A stretch of 56,258 bases of DNA from Oppiella nova (taxonomy: Eukaryota > Arthropoda > Arachnida > Sarcoptiformes > Oppiidae): assembly GCA_905397405.1 (NCBI GenBank), contig CAJPVJ010000033.1, forward strand, positions 2,014 to 58,271. Direction: 5' to 3'. How positions within the stretch are numbered: the stretch's first letter is position 1; every line of letters begins with the position of its first letter. Below are positions 1 to 14,300 of this stretch, in pieces. Position numbers and translations under genes: made by a program. The notes beneath the pieces are model-generated. The model was not told the DNA's origin. It saw only the letters and a program-made list of their open reading frames with translations, and did no database searches.

Positions 1-27
1 CATTCATTTTATATGTCATATGAAAAG

Positions 28-512
28 GCAAATTGAATTTCAATGAATTCACTCAACTGTGGCGAAACATCCGTCAGTGGTGTGCAGTATTCAAAAGACA
101 CGACTCCGACGGCAATAATATTATTTCGGCCCATGAATTGAGGGCATCTTTTCAAGAGGTCGGACTCAACGTCAACCGACAAATACTCGAGGTTTTGATC
201 CACAGATTCGGTGTCTTTCCAGCGAAAAAGGATAGCAAAGAGAAAGGATTGTCTTTTGAAGACTTCATTCAGGCGTCGATGAAATTGAAGCATTCAATCG
301 ACACCTGGAACTCAAAATCAAAGACAGCACAGACACCGACCCCTTCAAAGATATTGCCGTTTGCTTCCGGAAAATATGCCGCGAATAATGCTATCCAAAG
401 CAAGCCGTCTTTCACTCTCGAAGAAGTAGGTGTCAAACAAGGGCTCAAATTAATTATTAATTTTAAATGAAATGATTTCTTTCAGTTCGTCGAGAGAATG
501 ATGTATTGCTAA
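28..512 (+). CDS. Calpain-type protein, C-terminal penta-EF-hand end (partial)
   Basis: Two exons are visible, 28-425 and 486-512, separated by a 60-base intron (donor GTAGGT, acceptor TTCTTTCAG). The first exon begins behind an AG at 26-27 and reads GKLNFNEFTQLW, the signature of the calpain penta-EF-hand region. A canonical EF loop DSDGNNIISAHE follows. The second exon adds FVERMMYC and a stop, so the joined end TLEEFVERMMYC matches the typical calpain C-terminus (family knowledge: TLEEWLxxTMYS-like). The reading frame is closed just upstream of 28, so this is a true internal exon; the protease domain lies outside the window. The linker before the last helix is longer than in the calpains I know. 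Calpains are Ca2+-dependent cytosolic cysteine proteases, and this region binds Ca2+ and mediates dimerisation. A small-subunit-like or catalytically dead calpain cannot be excluded without the upstream exons. Confidence 0.88.
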
Positions 513-538
513 ACGATTGACAACTATTTGTTAAGTAA

Positions 539-544
539 AATAAA
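539..544 (+). terminator. Poly(A) signal of the calpain gene
   Basis: An AATAAA hexamer lies 27 bases after the calpain stop codon, on the same strand. It is seen directly; its use as the cleavage signal is inferred from position. Confidence 0.5.
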
Positions 545-1571
545 TGTTAACTCAAAGACTCGTAAGTCTTACTGTTAACTTCTTATGGAGAAATGAGGAA
601 GATAAACCGATATTTACGCTATTAGTGACTGACGGCAGTGTAAATGAGACGAAAAAGGAATTTAATATCGTAAAACACTACAAAATTAACTAAAACTATT
701 TTTCTGAATATTGTTACTTAAACTTATGAATGAATTAAATTTAAGAAGAATGTAATATTCAATCTCATTCCACTCTCCATGTTAAGCCTACGGTAATGCA
801 CAAATGGCATAGAGAGTGGACAGGGATTGAAATGTTCAGATCTATAATTATGACTGAATTCACTCATAGACTTTTAAAGTATAAGTATTTTGAATTTAAT
901 GATAGATTCTTTCTATTGAGAGTTATTTCTCTCTATAATAAAAGCTTTATTTTATTGAAAAGTTATTTCTAAATCGAAAGAAACTGTATAAAGAATTATT
1001 GATATATTTACTATTATTGTCAATATTTTTGCAAAAATTGTTATCAATTTATAATCGCTTTATTTGTGATGTATTTTTGTTAAATAAATATAAACATACT
1101 TCATGTTATTCTAAATAAAAATTTATTTTTAATTTTAAAATTTACTTTTTTTTATTTATAACACAATTTTAATGTATCATTTTTGGTGAATTCAAAACCA
1201 GTGTTGATAACATTAAAGCTAAATAATAATTGTACTGAATTTAAGAATTAACATTATTTTGCAAAATTATAAAAATAATAAAAATAAATATTTTCAATGA
1301 AATTTTGTTTGAGGATATGAATTCAATTAAAATGATTTTGATTTCAATTCTGCGTTAATTCATTGAATCACTAGAGTTTTGATTTGGTTAATGTATACCC
1401 GGTTTAAGTTTAAGATAATTTGTTTCAAATAAATCAAAATTATATACAAATGATATGTAATAATGACATGAATATGAGGTTCCTATGAAATGTCAAAATT
1501 GAAGAATTGATGACTTAATTATAGACATTAAATGATGCGATGATTTAATGATAGCGAAGGAGGTGTTGATT
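545..1571. other. Intergenic spacer between calpain and ninein 3' ends
   Basis: The spacer is very AT-rich and has no open frame of note. The two flanking genes converge on it. Several TTTATT hexamers (AATAAA on the minus strand) occur between about 1050 and 1155 and could serve the ninein gene, but none is close enough to its stop to assign. Confidence 0.6.
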
Positions 1572-4500
1572 TCACGTGCCATTGCTGATCTCAGACAACA
1601 ATTTGCTTAAGACTTTGCATTTATAATGTAATCTCGAGTTTTCTTTTTCAATCTTTCGTTTCTGTTCGTCATTTAATTGAATTTCTTTTATGAGATGAGA
1701 GTTTTGTGTCCGCAGTTCACTCATCGTCGCCAACATATCCATTGAGCCATTGTTTGCATTACTTATCGATTTCTATGTGAATATCAGACAATATTTTTGA
1801 TATTAATGAAAGTTTTGACAAATTTCTGAAATAATATATTGAAAATCAATTGGTAATTAGAGGTCACCTTTTCATGAGTAGACCCATGTCTTTGGGAGCC
1901 ATCCTTATAACCAGAAGAATGGTTCTCAACTATAGTAACGAAAGCAAATGTGAACACAATGTTAAACACATTGATAGGGAAGTCATAAATTTTTAACCTC
2001 TTTCTCTGCCGTCTCTGTGACTTCGAGTCAATCCTTTATAAGTCTTTCGATGCGTGACTTCTAATCCATCCTTAGATCTATTGAAGGCATCAATTAATCG
2101 CTCGTTTAGTGATTGTATGAGAGTTTCAAGAGTTTCACGACTTTGGTTGAGATCTAAATCGTCTGATTGTAAGACGAATTCAATGATTAACTTGAAGATG
2201 GACGTGGAAAATGAATTTCTGATTTGTTTGTATGAATTGCTTTCGATTTCATCGACAAATGCATAAGAAATCGAAGAATTGACGAAATGATGCAGAATTT
2301 GAGTGAAATGTTTGTGCAGATATTGCTTAAGGCTTTTCATTTGATTGAGATGTCGTTCCTCCAGTTCCTTAAGTCTGGCATTTAAATTGGAATTAAGTTC
2401 CATCTGTTCCTTTAGATTAACCTCTTTGTTATGTAAAGCCTTTTCAAAGTATTGTTGCATTTGAAGGGCACTCTCGTTGCGATCAATAATAAGCTGATCT
2501 GTTGGACCAATTTGTGTACTTAATTCATGTCGGAGTCCATCCATTTCCTTAAGGAGAGCGCCTTCTGAGACAAACTCATTGTTTTGACTCATCGTCTCTT
2601 CATATTCTTCATCCAAACTATTATCTGTTGGGAAACCGGATATCAGTTTTGAAAGCAAATGCTAAATGAGCTCAACATTAGTCACAAATAATAGAGAGAA
2701 ATATATTTAATCCGAAGAGAAGTATTGATTTAATGATTGAGAAGTTATACCCAAATCTGAGTCAGTTTTCGCTGATAACACCATTCGCTTAGTCCTACCA
2801 ATTGGTGAACATTCGTCGTCTTCAGTCTCATCTGATATGAAAAATATAAAAGATTAATGAAATAAATCTCTTGTCTCTAAACAACTATTTTGAGTGTTGA
2901 TTACCAGAAGAAGTGGAATCATTTCCTCTCCTTTTTAAGTTAAAAGGGACGACAGATTTGTTGTGAGACTTATTCGCCAATTCGTCGACACTAACCGATT
3001 GTATGTAATCTGAAAGCCAAGACCTACTTTTGCGTTGGTTTGCCACTCGACTGCTAGCCTTAGACTTATGGCTGTTGTGGCGATGGATTGAAATTTGTTG
3101 TATTTGTTGCTTAAGGTTTTCCATTTGCAAAATTAACTCATCGTTTTGGTCTTGTATTTCCTTAAAATATGATTTTTATATTAGTTTTCAATGAATTGAG
3201 CCAAAAACTAGACTTTGCAGCCAATTGTCGGATGGAGTGGTAGTATAGCTCACCTTATTTTGTGCTTTCAATGAATCGATCTCTTGGTAGTGCTCTTCGC
3301 TAACTAAGCCCTGCATTGACTCTAATTCTGTGAGCTATGAGAACATAAAATCCAATAATAAATGATATTTTGGCCCAAAATTCATAATAATTAAAGATAT
3401 TTTACGACTACAACACTATAACAAATCGATTATACCGTAGGGATAAACTTGTATTTTGCGAGAATTACATACAATATTACTCTTATTGCTATTTGTATCT
3501 TAATATTAGTACACTATCTGTGCTGTCATTAACAGAGACAACACTTTTGCACATAATATATCATATAAATAGTTCCCCCTGTAAAACTCAAAATTCAATT
3601 TATATGCAAATATGCTCCTAAAATACATACATAAGAATAAATCTAAATTCTCTTAAATTAGATTTCTATTAATTTAAATGTTTTTCAACATTTGGTCTTA
3701 TTATTGACTTTTTTAAAAGCTCTCAAATAAGGGTTTCTTTTAATTATTATATAGAGTTGAGTAACCATTTCATTACACTCTAGCGATTAATAAAAAAGAC
3801 TTTCAAGAAAATAGTATCACTTTATTGTTCCCAAGTTTTTTCGATTTTCTTTCTTAACTCATTTCATGTGCTATCAAACGAATGGTTAGATTAGATTTGC
3901 ATTATATTCAGACTTAAAGATCTTATTCTTATTCTGTTCTCAAGAATATTCTTATTTCAGTTAATATACGTTTAGATTTGAATTGCATATTAAAGCATTA
4001 TTTTCTCTTTGTTCAACAAAATACTTAAATATTGTATATTTTCTGATATACCTTTAGTTTCGCTAAAATGTTGTATGATTAAATATAATATATAAATTTT
4101 CGATTATTATCGATTTTTTAATTTTGGTCCAAATATAAAATTTATACTATACTATACTATGATAGTGTATAGAAATTTATAATATGTACTCTTATAATAT
4201 GTTTTCAAAGGCTTTTTGTATGTTAAGAGGCTTTGAAAAAATGTTTTAAAAGTATCGTTTTAGAGATTTTAATTCAAGTGACTGAAGTGTGAACTAAGAA
4301 ATACTGTATATGTATAATAAAGTTGTTTTATTAATGGATATTATAATAACATAAGATTTAAGTGATAATAATGTAATGTAAACATTATGTGTTTACCTGG
4401 TCCTGAAATCTTAAATAAAATACTTTTTAAAATTTTATTTAAAAAGCATCACCACTTAAATGACTTTTTAGTGCATTAGTACTCAACCCTTCAGAAATCT

Positions 4501-5976
4501 GTAGTCTAATACAGTAGAGCTATAATAACTGTTACCGTAATATTGGAATTTAATTTGCATAACATTTGTATACAATAAATATATTCCTATTTTTGTATTG
4601 TGTGTATAATTTGCAAAAAATCAATGCCAAGAAAAGGATATGATTGTCAGTAATAATAATGTATTGTATTTACTTTTTTCTTCAACATCTCTGTCTCGTC
4701 GAGTCTTTTGTGAGAATCGATGAAAGATTTTTGCAATTCTAAGTATTTTGTATTAACGGATTGCACTTCATTTTCCAGGCGTTTGTTTTCCTGCGAAGAT
4801 TTATTGCATTTCACAATATTATGACTTCTTATTCACAAAACGTCTCATTCAATGAGATTGTCATAAAAATAAGACAATCCCTGTCATGCAATACCTGCTC
4901 TAAAACAATGATCTGATCCCTGAGCCGGGATGACTGTTCCTGTGCTGTCGTCAACTCTTTACTAATGTCTTCTCTTAAGTGAACCGACTGTTTATCCATT
5001 GTCTCCCTTTCCCTTTGCAGCTCTTCCTGAAGTACTCGAATCTGTTCGTTGTATCGCTTTTCCAAAAGACTATTTGGGAGACAAGTATTGCAGTAATTGT
5101 GGAGATTTTTGCTATTTTTTGCTTGAAGTGCAACCAAAATAAGGTTTCGCTTATTTGGTGTGCAATTGAGTCGCGACTCACATGAGTTTGTGATGAGAGG
5201 AGGCCTCGAGTTTGGCGTTGTGGTCGTCCACCTCTTGTGCTAATAAGTCTGCTCTCGTGTTGGCCTCACAAATGCTCAGCCGAAGCCTATTCCTCTCATC
5301 GCTGATGTGCTCGTAATTAATCCTATAAAACATTATCCAATATATGAGACAATCTCTGTTTTTTATATAAAACTTTTTTTGATGCGTTAGATATTGAAAA
5401 GAGTTTTATATTGTGTTATAAAAAGAGTTCATAACTTAGATCTCATGCAATATTAATGAAATTCTTTCAAAAGTGCATTATTCATAAGGCACTGGCACTC
5501 GAATCCAGTGCCACATCGACTACACAAATAAATTACAAATGTTTTGTGTTGAGCCGCGCCCTATATTCTCAGTCTTGATATTCTCACAACTATTTTACAT
5601 TAAATAACGACTTTTTGTTTGATATATAAGTGAAAGGAATTGTTTAGAATTGGAAAATCAGTAAAAAGTACTAAAAATTCAATAAATGTAAGGAAAGAGA
5701 AAAAGTAGTGTTTGATGTGTTATTGTAAACTATACTCACTTTGTTTGAGTCAATTCATTCTGGAAAGTGGCCAAACATATCTGTTTTGGGGTTAATGTGT
5801 TATTTTTGAAAATACAGTTCACTTTAGCAATCTGATTAGGCTCATATATTGTATTTCAATTCATTTCATACCTGAAACAGTTCCGGATTAGTAGTGTTAG
5901 GAGCGCACAGTTTCTCCTCTAAAACGGTTGACAACTCCTGAACATTGACTTTGAGTTTGGAATTAAATCCTAAATT
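1572..5976 (-). CDS. NIN: Ninein family protein, exons 4-14 (coiled-coil part)
   Basis: Eleven exons with matching splice phases: 5976-5872, 5780-5740, 5322-5182, 5069-4895, 4790-4674, 3334-3254, 3160-2905, 2831-2751, 2624-1998, 1929-1868 and 1772-1572 (TGA stop). Identification rests on collinearity with vertebrate ninein. NVQELSTVLEEKL follows the EF region. A segment with ERNRLRLSICEANTRADLL and AQEVDDHNAKLE corresponds to ninein EKLRSDLDKAEKLKSL...EVDDHHAAIE. It is followed by the heptad-rich RYNEQIRVLQEELQRERE. The rest is coiled coil with a polar stretch (residues near SHKSKASSRVANQRKS), ending in a helix closing with SKLLSEISNGT. Ninein anchors microtubule minus ends at the centrosome and basal body; the fly counterpart is Bsg25D. 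With the two upstream blocks the protein is 939 aa, shorter than human ninein (about 2090) and lacking most of its long C-terminal coiled coil. An AG at 2662-2663 (plus-strand numbering) was not used because it breaks the frame; the one giving exon start 2624 keeps it. Confidence 0.88.
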
Positions 5977-8900
5977 CTGTGCACAAGAGAAGTGAAGTTT
6001 AAATACAAATTCAATTTTAGCCCAAAGGCGTCAAAATAGAAATTTCTTTATATATATACACTATATTCTGTATATTCTATATATTTTATAAACTTTGCTT
6101 TGCTTTATATTGTGTTAAAATATTACATATAATAATACTGTTATTATTTACTCAATGCCCGTCTATTGTGAATAAAAGTGATTACATTTTAAGCTTAATA
6201 TTCGCCTTTGTCTTCAATTCAATGCTTAATATACATTAATGTCTGAAATAATTTATAAGAAATTAAAAGCTTACTAAAAACTCATTTGACTTCATATTTC
6301 TTGATATTGTTTTGAAATTAAAATTCATTTTGTAATAAATGATTTATTTTATGTGAACAAATGAAACGCTTATTCGTCATTTGTTATGTTATATAATATT
6401 TATTACACAACAGTATGCATACTATAGTATACTGTACTTGTATTGTATTACTTCTTTCATTAAATAATATAAATAAGTTAAGACTTAACACTTAACTTAA
6501 TGTAAACTACAACTACACTCCAAATGCATTAATAGATAATTTGAATAAATTTAAGAGTAGTTATATTTATACTTAGAAAAAAGTATTTTACATTTTGCTT
6601 CACATAAAAAGCTTGTTTTCAATGGTATTCAGTGCATTCATTAGACATTTATTGAGTTGACTCTAGAGTCACATTAACCACAAAGGAGTCGAGCCATTAG
6701 TATTTATAGCCATTTGGTTAACATGTACTCTATTTTAAGATAATGGAGAGACTCTTCATCTATTGTTCGTGTATTTTGCTTTCACATTAAGAGTTTTCAT
6801 AAATTGTTTTTAAATTATTTTTAACTTAGATATCACATGCATTTTACACTATTTAGTAGAAAATGCCTTAATAGATGATCAAATGAGATTTTAATGTATA
6901 ATGAAATTAGAATATATTAAATCTTGATATAATTGTTCTAGTTTCAACATTATTACTCAAAACTTTATTCAATTAATACGATCATTCAAATTAATTAATT
7001 AGATTAAATTTAAAGATTGTTTTTATTATGAAAACAAGTATTTAACGTATGAATAATAAGAATATTATAATTTAAAAGGAAGAATACGATAATTAATTGG
7101 TATAAAAAGAATAAGAATTTCTGTTATAATGCTTAAGGAAATGACTTTTGATTTCAAAACGAAAACTCGTTTCCAGCCCTACAGTTATTTGCATATATTA
7201 TATTTTATAAATCAATAGGAAAAACCATTTCGCTTAGAATTAGTTTTTTGTTCAATACTTTACTTTATATGCAATTCATTAGAATATTAAATGTCATATC
7301 ATTTTTGGGTGCCTTTCATATCAATGCAAACATTTTCGCATTTAATTATAAAATATCAGTCGATATGCAGAATATGAGAGATTTTCATATATTATATTCA
7401 AAAGAATTCGTTTCAACCCAAACGTCAAGAATTTCAGAGAATAATACATATGAAATGTTTTGGCACTAAATTTTAGACAATCTCTTGAATCCAGTTTTGT
7501 AGAGATTGGGAAATAGACACAACACTACTGTTGTGTATTATTAAACATTTAACACTTTGTATCAATATTAGTTGCATTGCTTACCAATTGTAACACGGAA
7601 TGAGCTCTAATCATAAAATGTTAGTTTGACACACAATATGTTCAATAGTAAATCATTAAGACTAATATTTTTGCAAATGTTTTACTGCATTTCTATTACT
7701 CTATTCAGACTCATATGAATAACTAAATAGTGATAATGTGTTTGGTTTTATAATAAAAATGTTCGCAGTTTGCACAGAAAATCAATATTTGTGGTGTTTG
7801 TGTGCCCTCAGCCATGCCTTTGCATTAAATACACATAAATATAAAATAAAATTATGGACTCATTATATCGCATATTATGAGGGATTTTATGAGGAAATAT
7901 AGAAGAGACGGGTCTTTCCTTTTTCAAGTTCACCGGAACTTAGTTTTGGTTTGAGTCCAAACCAAGTCTTTATTTTTGTTTCCATCACTTCCTCGAAACA
8001 CTCGAATATAATAAAAGTTTATTTGGCTTTACATTTGTTGACTGAAAATATATTATTTGGGATATTAAGCAAACATTCGCCTCATTTATACGACTCCCAC
8101 TCCTATTATTAACTATTCTGTGAGTTTTGTTTCAAATGAAATTCTCATATATTTTATTCCTAAGGCTCTCAAATAAATGATTAAATAATTTGTACAAAAA
8201 CATTCTCGCCAACTTTAAAGTCATTACTAATTTATTATTTAATCAAAATTCAAGCACTTTAGTATTCTTTAAGAAATATGCTTTTAATATCAGCAAAGCA
8301 TTATCGAAATGAATACAAAGTAAATAAATGTAAAAATGAGTGATTAGTGAAGTAATGAGCGTTTGGATGGAATAAATCATTGAGTCTTTTATTGTAATCA
8401 CAAACTCTAGCATTTAGTTTGAGAGAAGATTTGAGTGCTTTTAAGTAAATGATAATTAAGTCTTTATTTGGATGATTGGGTAAATCGACTTCTGGGATGC
8501 GGTACTTCTCCTCCATTTAATTGATTCCAATATATTATTCCTTCAATTCTTAAACAAGAGTTCATTTCTTATGCATTAGCTATTGATAAAGTCTAGCAAA
8601 TGCTATACAGCACGGAATGGTATGGATTGGTATGGAGAGGATTGGTATGTGATATGTCTTAAAACGACAACATTTGAGATGAATTTTCAAGATATCGAAG
8701 CAATAAATTTTGTTTTGATGGCAAAAAGCTATGCTCTTTGTTTCTCATCAGATGGTCTCCCCATTGAACGCCTGTCTCTTTATTATAGCTAACATTTATC
8801 ATAAGCCAGAGGTTCACCACTTCTTTTGCACTTTTGCTATAGATTTGCCGCAAAACCTATAATAAGTGCGATATATATTCAAAATAATAGCGAACAAGAA

Positions 8901-11270
8901 GTTGCACTTTGACTACATTACTGCCTACAGAGCAAACACTTCAACACTCATATCATCTCTATTTTAGTCTATTTTAGTGGGACTTCCATTCCCTCTATCC
9001 CTCCATTATCACCATTACTCTCATGTTATAAAGTGTCAAATTATTATCTGATAGAGAAAAGCCTTATAAAGAATGATAAATGCTTTCTCTAATGACAAAG
9101 ATTTCCAATTTTGATAATTATCTTATTTTTTACTCCAAATAATTACTAACATTTCCAAATTATTATTTAAACAAAATCCACATTAAATAAAGCGAACTTA
9201 ATTTACAAATATTTACTGCAAATTAAAGTCAATGAAAACCATATATTCTTGTCATTCTTGCATACATTTCAATGAATACCGAATTGAAGTTGAATTTAAT
9301 GTTAAGAGAAAACAATTAATTTGAATAAATGTTGAAATCAAGTCAAAGTATTGGAGAGAGAAATACGGTTTGCATTGAGAGCACAGGTCATTGATTTCAC
9401 TGGATTTGGATGATTGAAATAAACATAAATCTTTGAACACAACTATTGTTTGATATCTACACCATTAAGGCTGTCATTTGGGGTTATTTTTCGAGTTTCA
9501 ATACACAGCGAACGTTGTGTTAAGTGTTGTTATAGTTATAATAAGTTAACAAAAGTCAGTCGATTACAAACTAACGACAACTTTCAGTCAGATACAAGAC
9601 TTGTGTTTAATATTTTCTCTATTATTTATATTATAAATAACGAGTGAATAGTAGGCAGAGAGCAGTAACTCCCAGTACCGCCAGTTATATGGAGTTTAGT
9701 GTACTGTTCGGGGGTTTGATATGGATTTCAACAGTTATCGAATAGTCGAGCCCTTAGTGCAGGACTCGACTTCTGTTCACTGAGAGATTCATTCAAAATC
9801 CTAATATATATCCACTGCTTATTCTCTAACTCTCTTGCACTGGGAGTTTATGGAGTGTATGGTTGGGTAAAAAATCAATAATAGTCTCATTCAATATAAG
9901 AGAAATGTATAAAAGAGAGAGAAGTGGAGAGAGAGAGAGAGAGAATGGGAAATGAAGTAAAAGTCATGGGATTGTGAACTTGAAAAAACTAATACTATTG
10001 CAAACAATATTGATTACTGCATAGAAAAACATCAGTGACTCAACTCTAACCAACACCACTCGCGACTGCCTAACAGTAACAGTGAATAAATTATTTGCAA
10101 AAATTATTCATTTCATTGTATTATTGAAAGCAACGATAAGTTTCTTAATTGAATTAAACTTTTTTTGAATACTTTCACTGAACTGATAGGCATTGACTGA
10201 TAAGCGGTGGCATTCAGCGCAGAGATAGCGTACGGCAATGACACTCACTTACAAAACACATGAATACTATGAATACTTTCTACACTAAAACTATTGGCAA
10301 AACATTTTGTGAAATAAATATTCTATTCATGACATGAGTTTAGAAAAGTTTCATCAATTCTAAAGAGACTAATATTGGAAATAATGTTATGTTATATCAG
10401 TTATACTCTAATACAACGTAAACACAAGTTAGCGACAATTTTCTATTGTTATGTAAATGCCATCCAAAGTAAAGCTTATTATTATTAAGTTAAAGTCATT
10501 GCCTGTACGACACAGACAACCACCACCACTGCCAACACCAGTGCCATACACTACTCAAACAGTAGTCGACGGAGACCAGGGAGGGAAGGGAGAGACACAT
10601 AGAGAGTGCCATTTAGTGATACCATAGCATTAGTTTTGTTGCTATAATTCTTATGCTTGCGAGAGTTGGTCTCATTCTTTGCCAAATATACTGTATGTCT
10701 GTATATATGAGTGAATATATCGTACAGTACTGTAAGAGTAAGTAAGCGGTGGTGAGGTTGAGAGCGGTGGCAGTGGTGGCAGTTGTCGTACACTCAGCCC
10801 CACAGTCACCGAACGGCGCATGACTTCAATGGCAAACAAACGCCAGTTTCGTGCGATGCAGTCGTGTCTCACTATTTGCAGGATTTGTGTCTCATTTTTT
10901 CAAGTATTAGTCAATACGAGTGTTGCCGATGCTATGCATATGACTCAGTGATTACCGCCTGTCCTCTTCTCCCATACATTTATAATATTGCATTCAATAA
11001 ACTTAAGCCATATTTCAAACGACAATTCACTACAACTACTGACCATTTGATTGAATGCTGTAATAGTCGTGTCTCTAATGTTCAACACATCCTTATCTCA
11101 CGTTATCAGTCGTTCACTATTTTATTCATTTTGTTTATCTACCTCTTCATCCCTATTCTTACGACTCACTAACCCATCGTTGCATTCGTGAGAAAATATT
11201 GCTTTCAATTGTTTCTCAAATTCATTAAAAACTTTTTACTCGTAAAGAATTGATACATAAAAATACTTAC
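5977..11270 (-). other. Ninein intron 3 (5.3 kb)
   Basis: The intron is AT-rich with no recognisable gene. It contains a small GA run at about 9927-9944 and a comparatively GC-richer patch at about 10500-10960 with CACCAC-type repeats, which could be regulatory (an internal promoter is only a guess). A 71-codon minus-strand frame at 8301-8516 is listed separately. Confidence 0.6.
8301..8516 (-). CDS. Possible small ORF, unrecognised
   Basis: The frame has an ATG start and 71 codons, beginning MEEKYRIPEVDLPNHPNKDL, inside ninein intron 3 and on the same strand as ninein. The first 20 codons are less AT-rich and look coding-like; the end (FLHLFTLYSFR) looks like ordinary AT-rich filler. There is no family resemblance I can name. 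It could be an alternative first exon, a decayed fragment, or chance. Confidence 0.2.
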   Translation of the reverse strand: MEEKYRIPEVDLPNHPNKDLIIIYLKALKSSLKLNARVCDYNKRLNDLFHPNAHYFTNHSFLHLFTLYSFR

Positions 11271-11343
11271 GATTAACAACTGTTCAGAATTTGCGAATCC
11301 AAGCGATTCCCAAAGTTTGAGTACATTATCAGCTTCAGTGTAT
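11271..11343 (-). CDS. NIN: Ninein family protein, isolated exon 3
   Basis: This 73-base exon reads YTEADNVLKLWESLGFANSE and then QLLI. It is preceded by an AG acceptor and followed by GTAAGT. It completes the GG left by exon 2 to a glycine codon and ends in phase 0, exactly as exon 4 needs. The sequence corresponds to the ninein segment around VERILDTWQEEGIENSQEIL. The exon stands alone between introns of about 20.4 kb (upstream) and 5.3 kb (downstream). Without the family alignment it would be missed, being far too short to stand out as an open frame. Confidence 0.85.
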
Positions 11344-14300
11344 CTGCAATATGAAGTGACATTTGATTAACGTTTGATATTTTAAATGCTATATTCTATG
11401 GACAATAACAGTGAAGACTATCAGCATTTGATTGAAAAGAAAAATTATTGTCATATTTAAAGGTGAGAACGAAATTCTTGGCATATTTTGCGTTTAGATT
11501 AATATTTTGATTGAATTAAGTGTGAGTGGAAAATGCATGTGAAATATGTGTGATTTGAGTGTAAGAGATGGTGAGAGCCTAAGCAGTGGGGCATAAGGGG
11601 CGACCCGTGGGATCGCATACATTTCCATTCATATGTGTGGCACTGGTATTGTAATGGTATGAATGAAGGCGTCACTAAACCCTGTACTGCACCGATAAAA
11701 ATGTCTATTCTTCACATGTTTTTTGCTGTTTTTGTCAAGTCTTGAAATCGCGATCTCTTAAAGAAAGCAAAATAATGACAATCGCTTTATTGCACAACAA
11801 TAATGTTTGATATTTTTCACATCAAGTATATCATAGCATTCATTGCGCAAAGAAATTAAGTCTCTGTTTCTGTTGTTTCGTTGTTTTTATGTCTCGCCTT
11901 CTTTTCCCTCCACTAAACTTTTGCTCACATTTTCTCACTCAACAAAACAACCAATTCTTAAATGTTTAATTTATCATCTCTTTCTAGCACTCTCTCCCTC
12001 CCTCTCTCACTCTCTTTCCCTCAATTTCGTAAATAATATGATTTTTATGCAGTTTTTAAACAAAATTAAGTATGCATACAGTTTATGTAAATCGTGTAAT
12101 ACTTTTTGTGTAATATTTGAAAAACAAATGCAATTTGACGTGAAGTGAGTGTTTGATTGGAAGCAATGATTGAGACAATTAAGTACTCATTTCATAACAT
12201 CCTGTTTGAAGAGTTAACTTCATATAACATATAAATCTGTGTCCGCACAGCATAGCCCTCACAGCACAGGATGAGCTCATCGGTTGGATTGAATCAAAAG
12301 GGATGTGAGAATACAAACTCAAATGTACTTCAATTTTAATTTAAGCATTCATTGGCCAATATAAACAAAATCAATAAAACTTAGTACACAATAGTTTTGG
12401 GTATTCAAAGAGAAATCGATTTTCTGGGCTTTTATTCAATTCATATTATTTTTTACACAAATTCCAAACTAAACCGTTAAACACAACATAAATCGACTAA
12501 AAATACATTAAAAATTTGCTTTTACTTTGTATGATAGCGTCTCTTTTGATACATTGTTTTATTAGGGTTTTATTCAGAATATTCTGGAATATTAATTAAA
12601 ATGGATTGCAGTAAATAGAAATTACAATGAATTAAAAACATTTGATACTATTATTTGATTCGTTCATTAATATAAAGTTGTGTTCATTTCAAACTAAAAG
12701 AGCTCTAAAAAAGAAATCATTTAATGCTTTTGAATGTCTGCACATAATTAGTTAGAATAACAGACTGTTATATCAGTGATAAAAATACGATAGTTTAGGC
12801 TTTAAAATATTATTTTCGCTTTTAAAGCAGTAATTAATAGCCGTATTTATGTTGAAATGATTTTTAAAACACCACATTTTCAATTTGAATATGAATATAA
12901 ATAATATTTTTATGCTCTTAATGAGTACATAAAGTGATTTTGTAAATGCTATTTGTTTTATAACAACATAATATTAAAACAAATATTTATATGTAATTAA
13001 ATTCATAACAGATTCACATTAAAGTGGGAACTACAGCACAAGCCGTGTATTTAAAACATAAGTTATTTCACTAATAGATCTGATATATTGTTTTGATTTA
13101 TTGATTTAATATGAGTTACTTGCTGTATATCTCATATCAGAATAACATTTCCAAATCAGTGCACAAATTCTGGTAAACTTGTATTTAGTTTGTTTGATAG
13201 CATAACAAATGACTGCACTGTTTGTGTATAAACTTCTCATATCTTTAATCTATTCGTTGGTTCAAACCTTTTGTGCAAATTGTGTGCCCTATCGAAGAAT
13301 ATGACAAATGTTGTCATCATTTCTAATTAAATGTTTTAAATTGTTAAACTTATCTAATGCATAAAAATTTAATTAGTTTTCAACTAAAAATGTTCATCTA
13401 AATTTGGAAACAAAACACTGAATTTAAATATTCTCGACCAATATGTTTGCATTTGTGTGGCGCTAAACGTTAAAAGCATTAACATTAAATAAAATATATT
13501 TCAAAATGAGTCGACAATATATTATAATAGCAAACATTTGACCATAAAATATAGGGGTAATAAAGTTAGTGATTCCTAATTTAATTTCACTGTATATACA
13601 GAATGGACTCAAAAGTATTATATTTGTGTTGAGCGCGCGCTTCACTGATAATTTGTGGATATATTTGACGTCTTTCTGTATTTTCAGCTATTATTCCAGT
13701 TTTGAATGAATGCCAGAATTGTATGCATTGAACAGATGGCTATTATAACACTTCCCAACCATTCAGTGCAATACTCGCACATAAAAAAGTCATTCAAAAT
13801 TCAATTTCTGGTAACTTTAAAATCAAACGCTATATCTAATCTGAAACACAAATAAACACTTTTTTCATTAGTTTGTCGGCGAAAGTGATTATTTAATATC
13901 AAACGTAATGTGCGAACCGTATGCCTATCCAAAGCTTTCCTGTATTTGAAATGAAATACTTGATTCACTTTAAAGATTATGTTTGCGATCGCAGTTTTGT
14001 CTATATTTTGCATAACTATTTATTATAAATAATGTGTAAATTATAACATTTGCACATTTTGATAATCATTGAAATAAGAAATTAATACGAATAAGAAATA
14101 ATTTATAACGTTTTTTTCGTTATGATTTAGTTTATTATATAAACATTTCATAAAAGTGCTTAAATTTGTGTCTTTTTTAACTTTTATCACAAATGATATG
14201 CAAATGAATGTAACGAAAGGACTGACAAAATGCAGTGTTATATGCAATGCATTATATTATTGCTAAAGAATTCAATTTCTTATCTCAAGAAAAACGTATC

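Noticed and set aside
1993-2658. Ending ninein at the stop just after residue run HRDGRERG
   Set aside because: A GTTAAA donor sits right there, and two further exons (1929-1868, 1772-1572) join in phase and continue the coiled coil.
5488-5512. Perfect 8-base hairpin GGCACTGG / CCAGTGCC with 9-base loop, tRNA-like at first glance
   Set aside because: The loop length is wrong for a T-arm and no acceptor or anticodon arm surrounds it.
10783-11172. 129-codon plus-strand open frame in ninein intron 3
   Set aside because: It begins at TTG and contains no internal methionine, has no family resemblance, and its end is plain AT-rich sequence.
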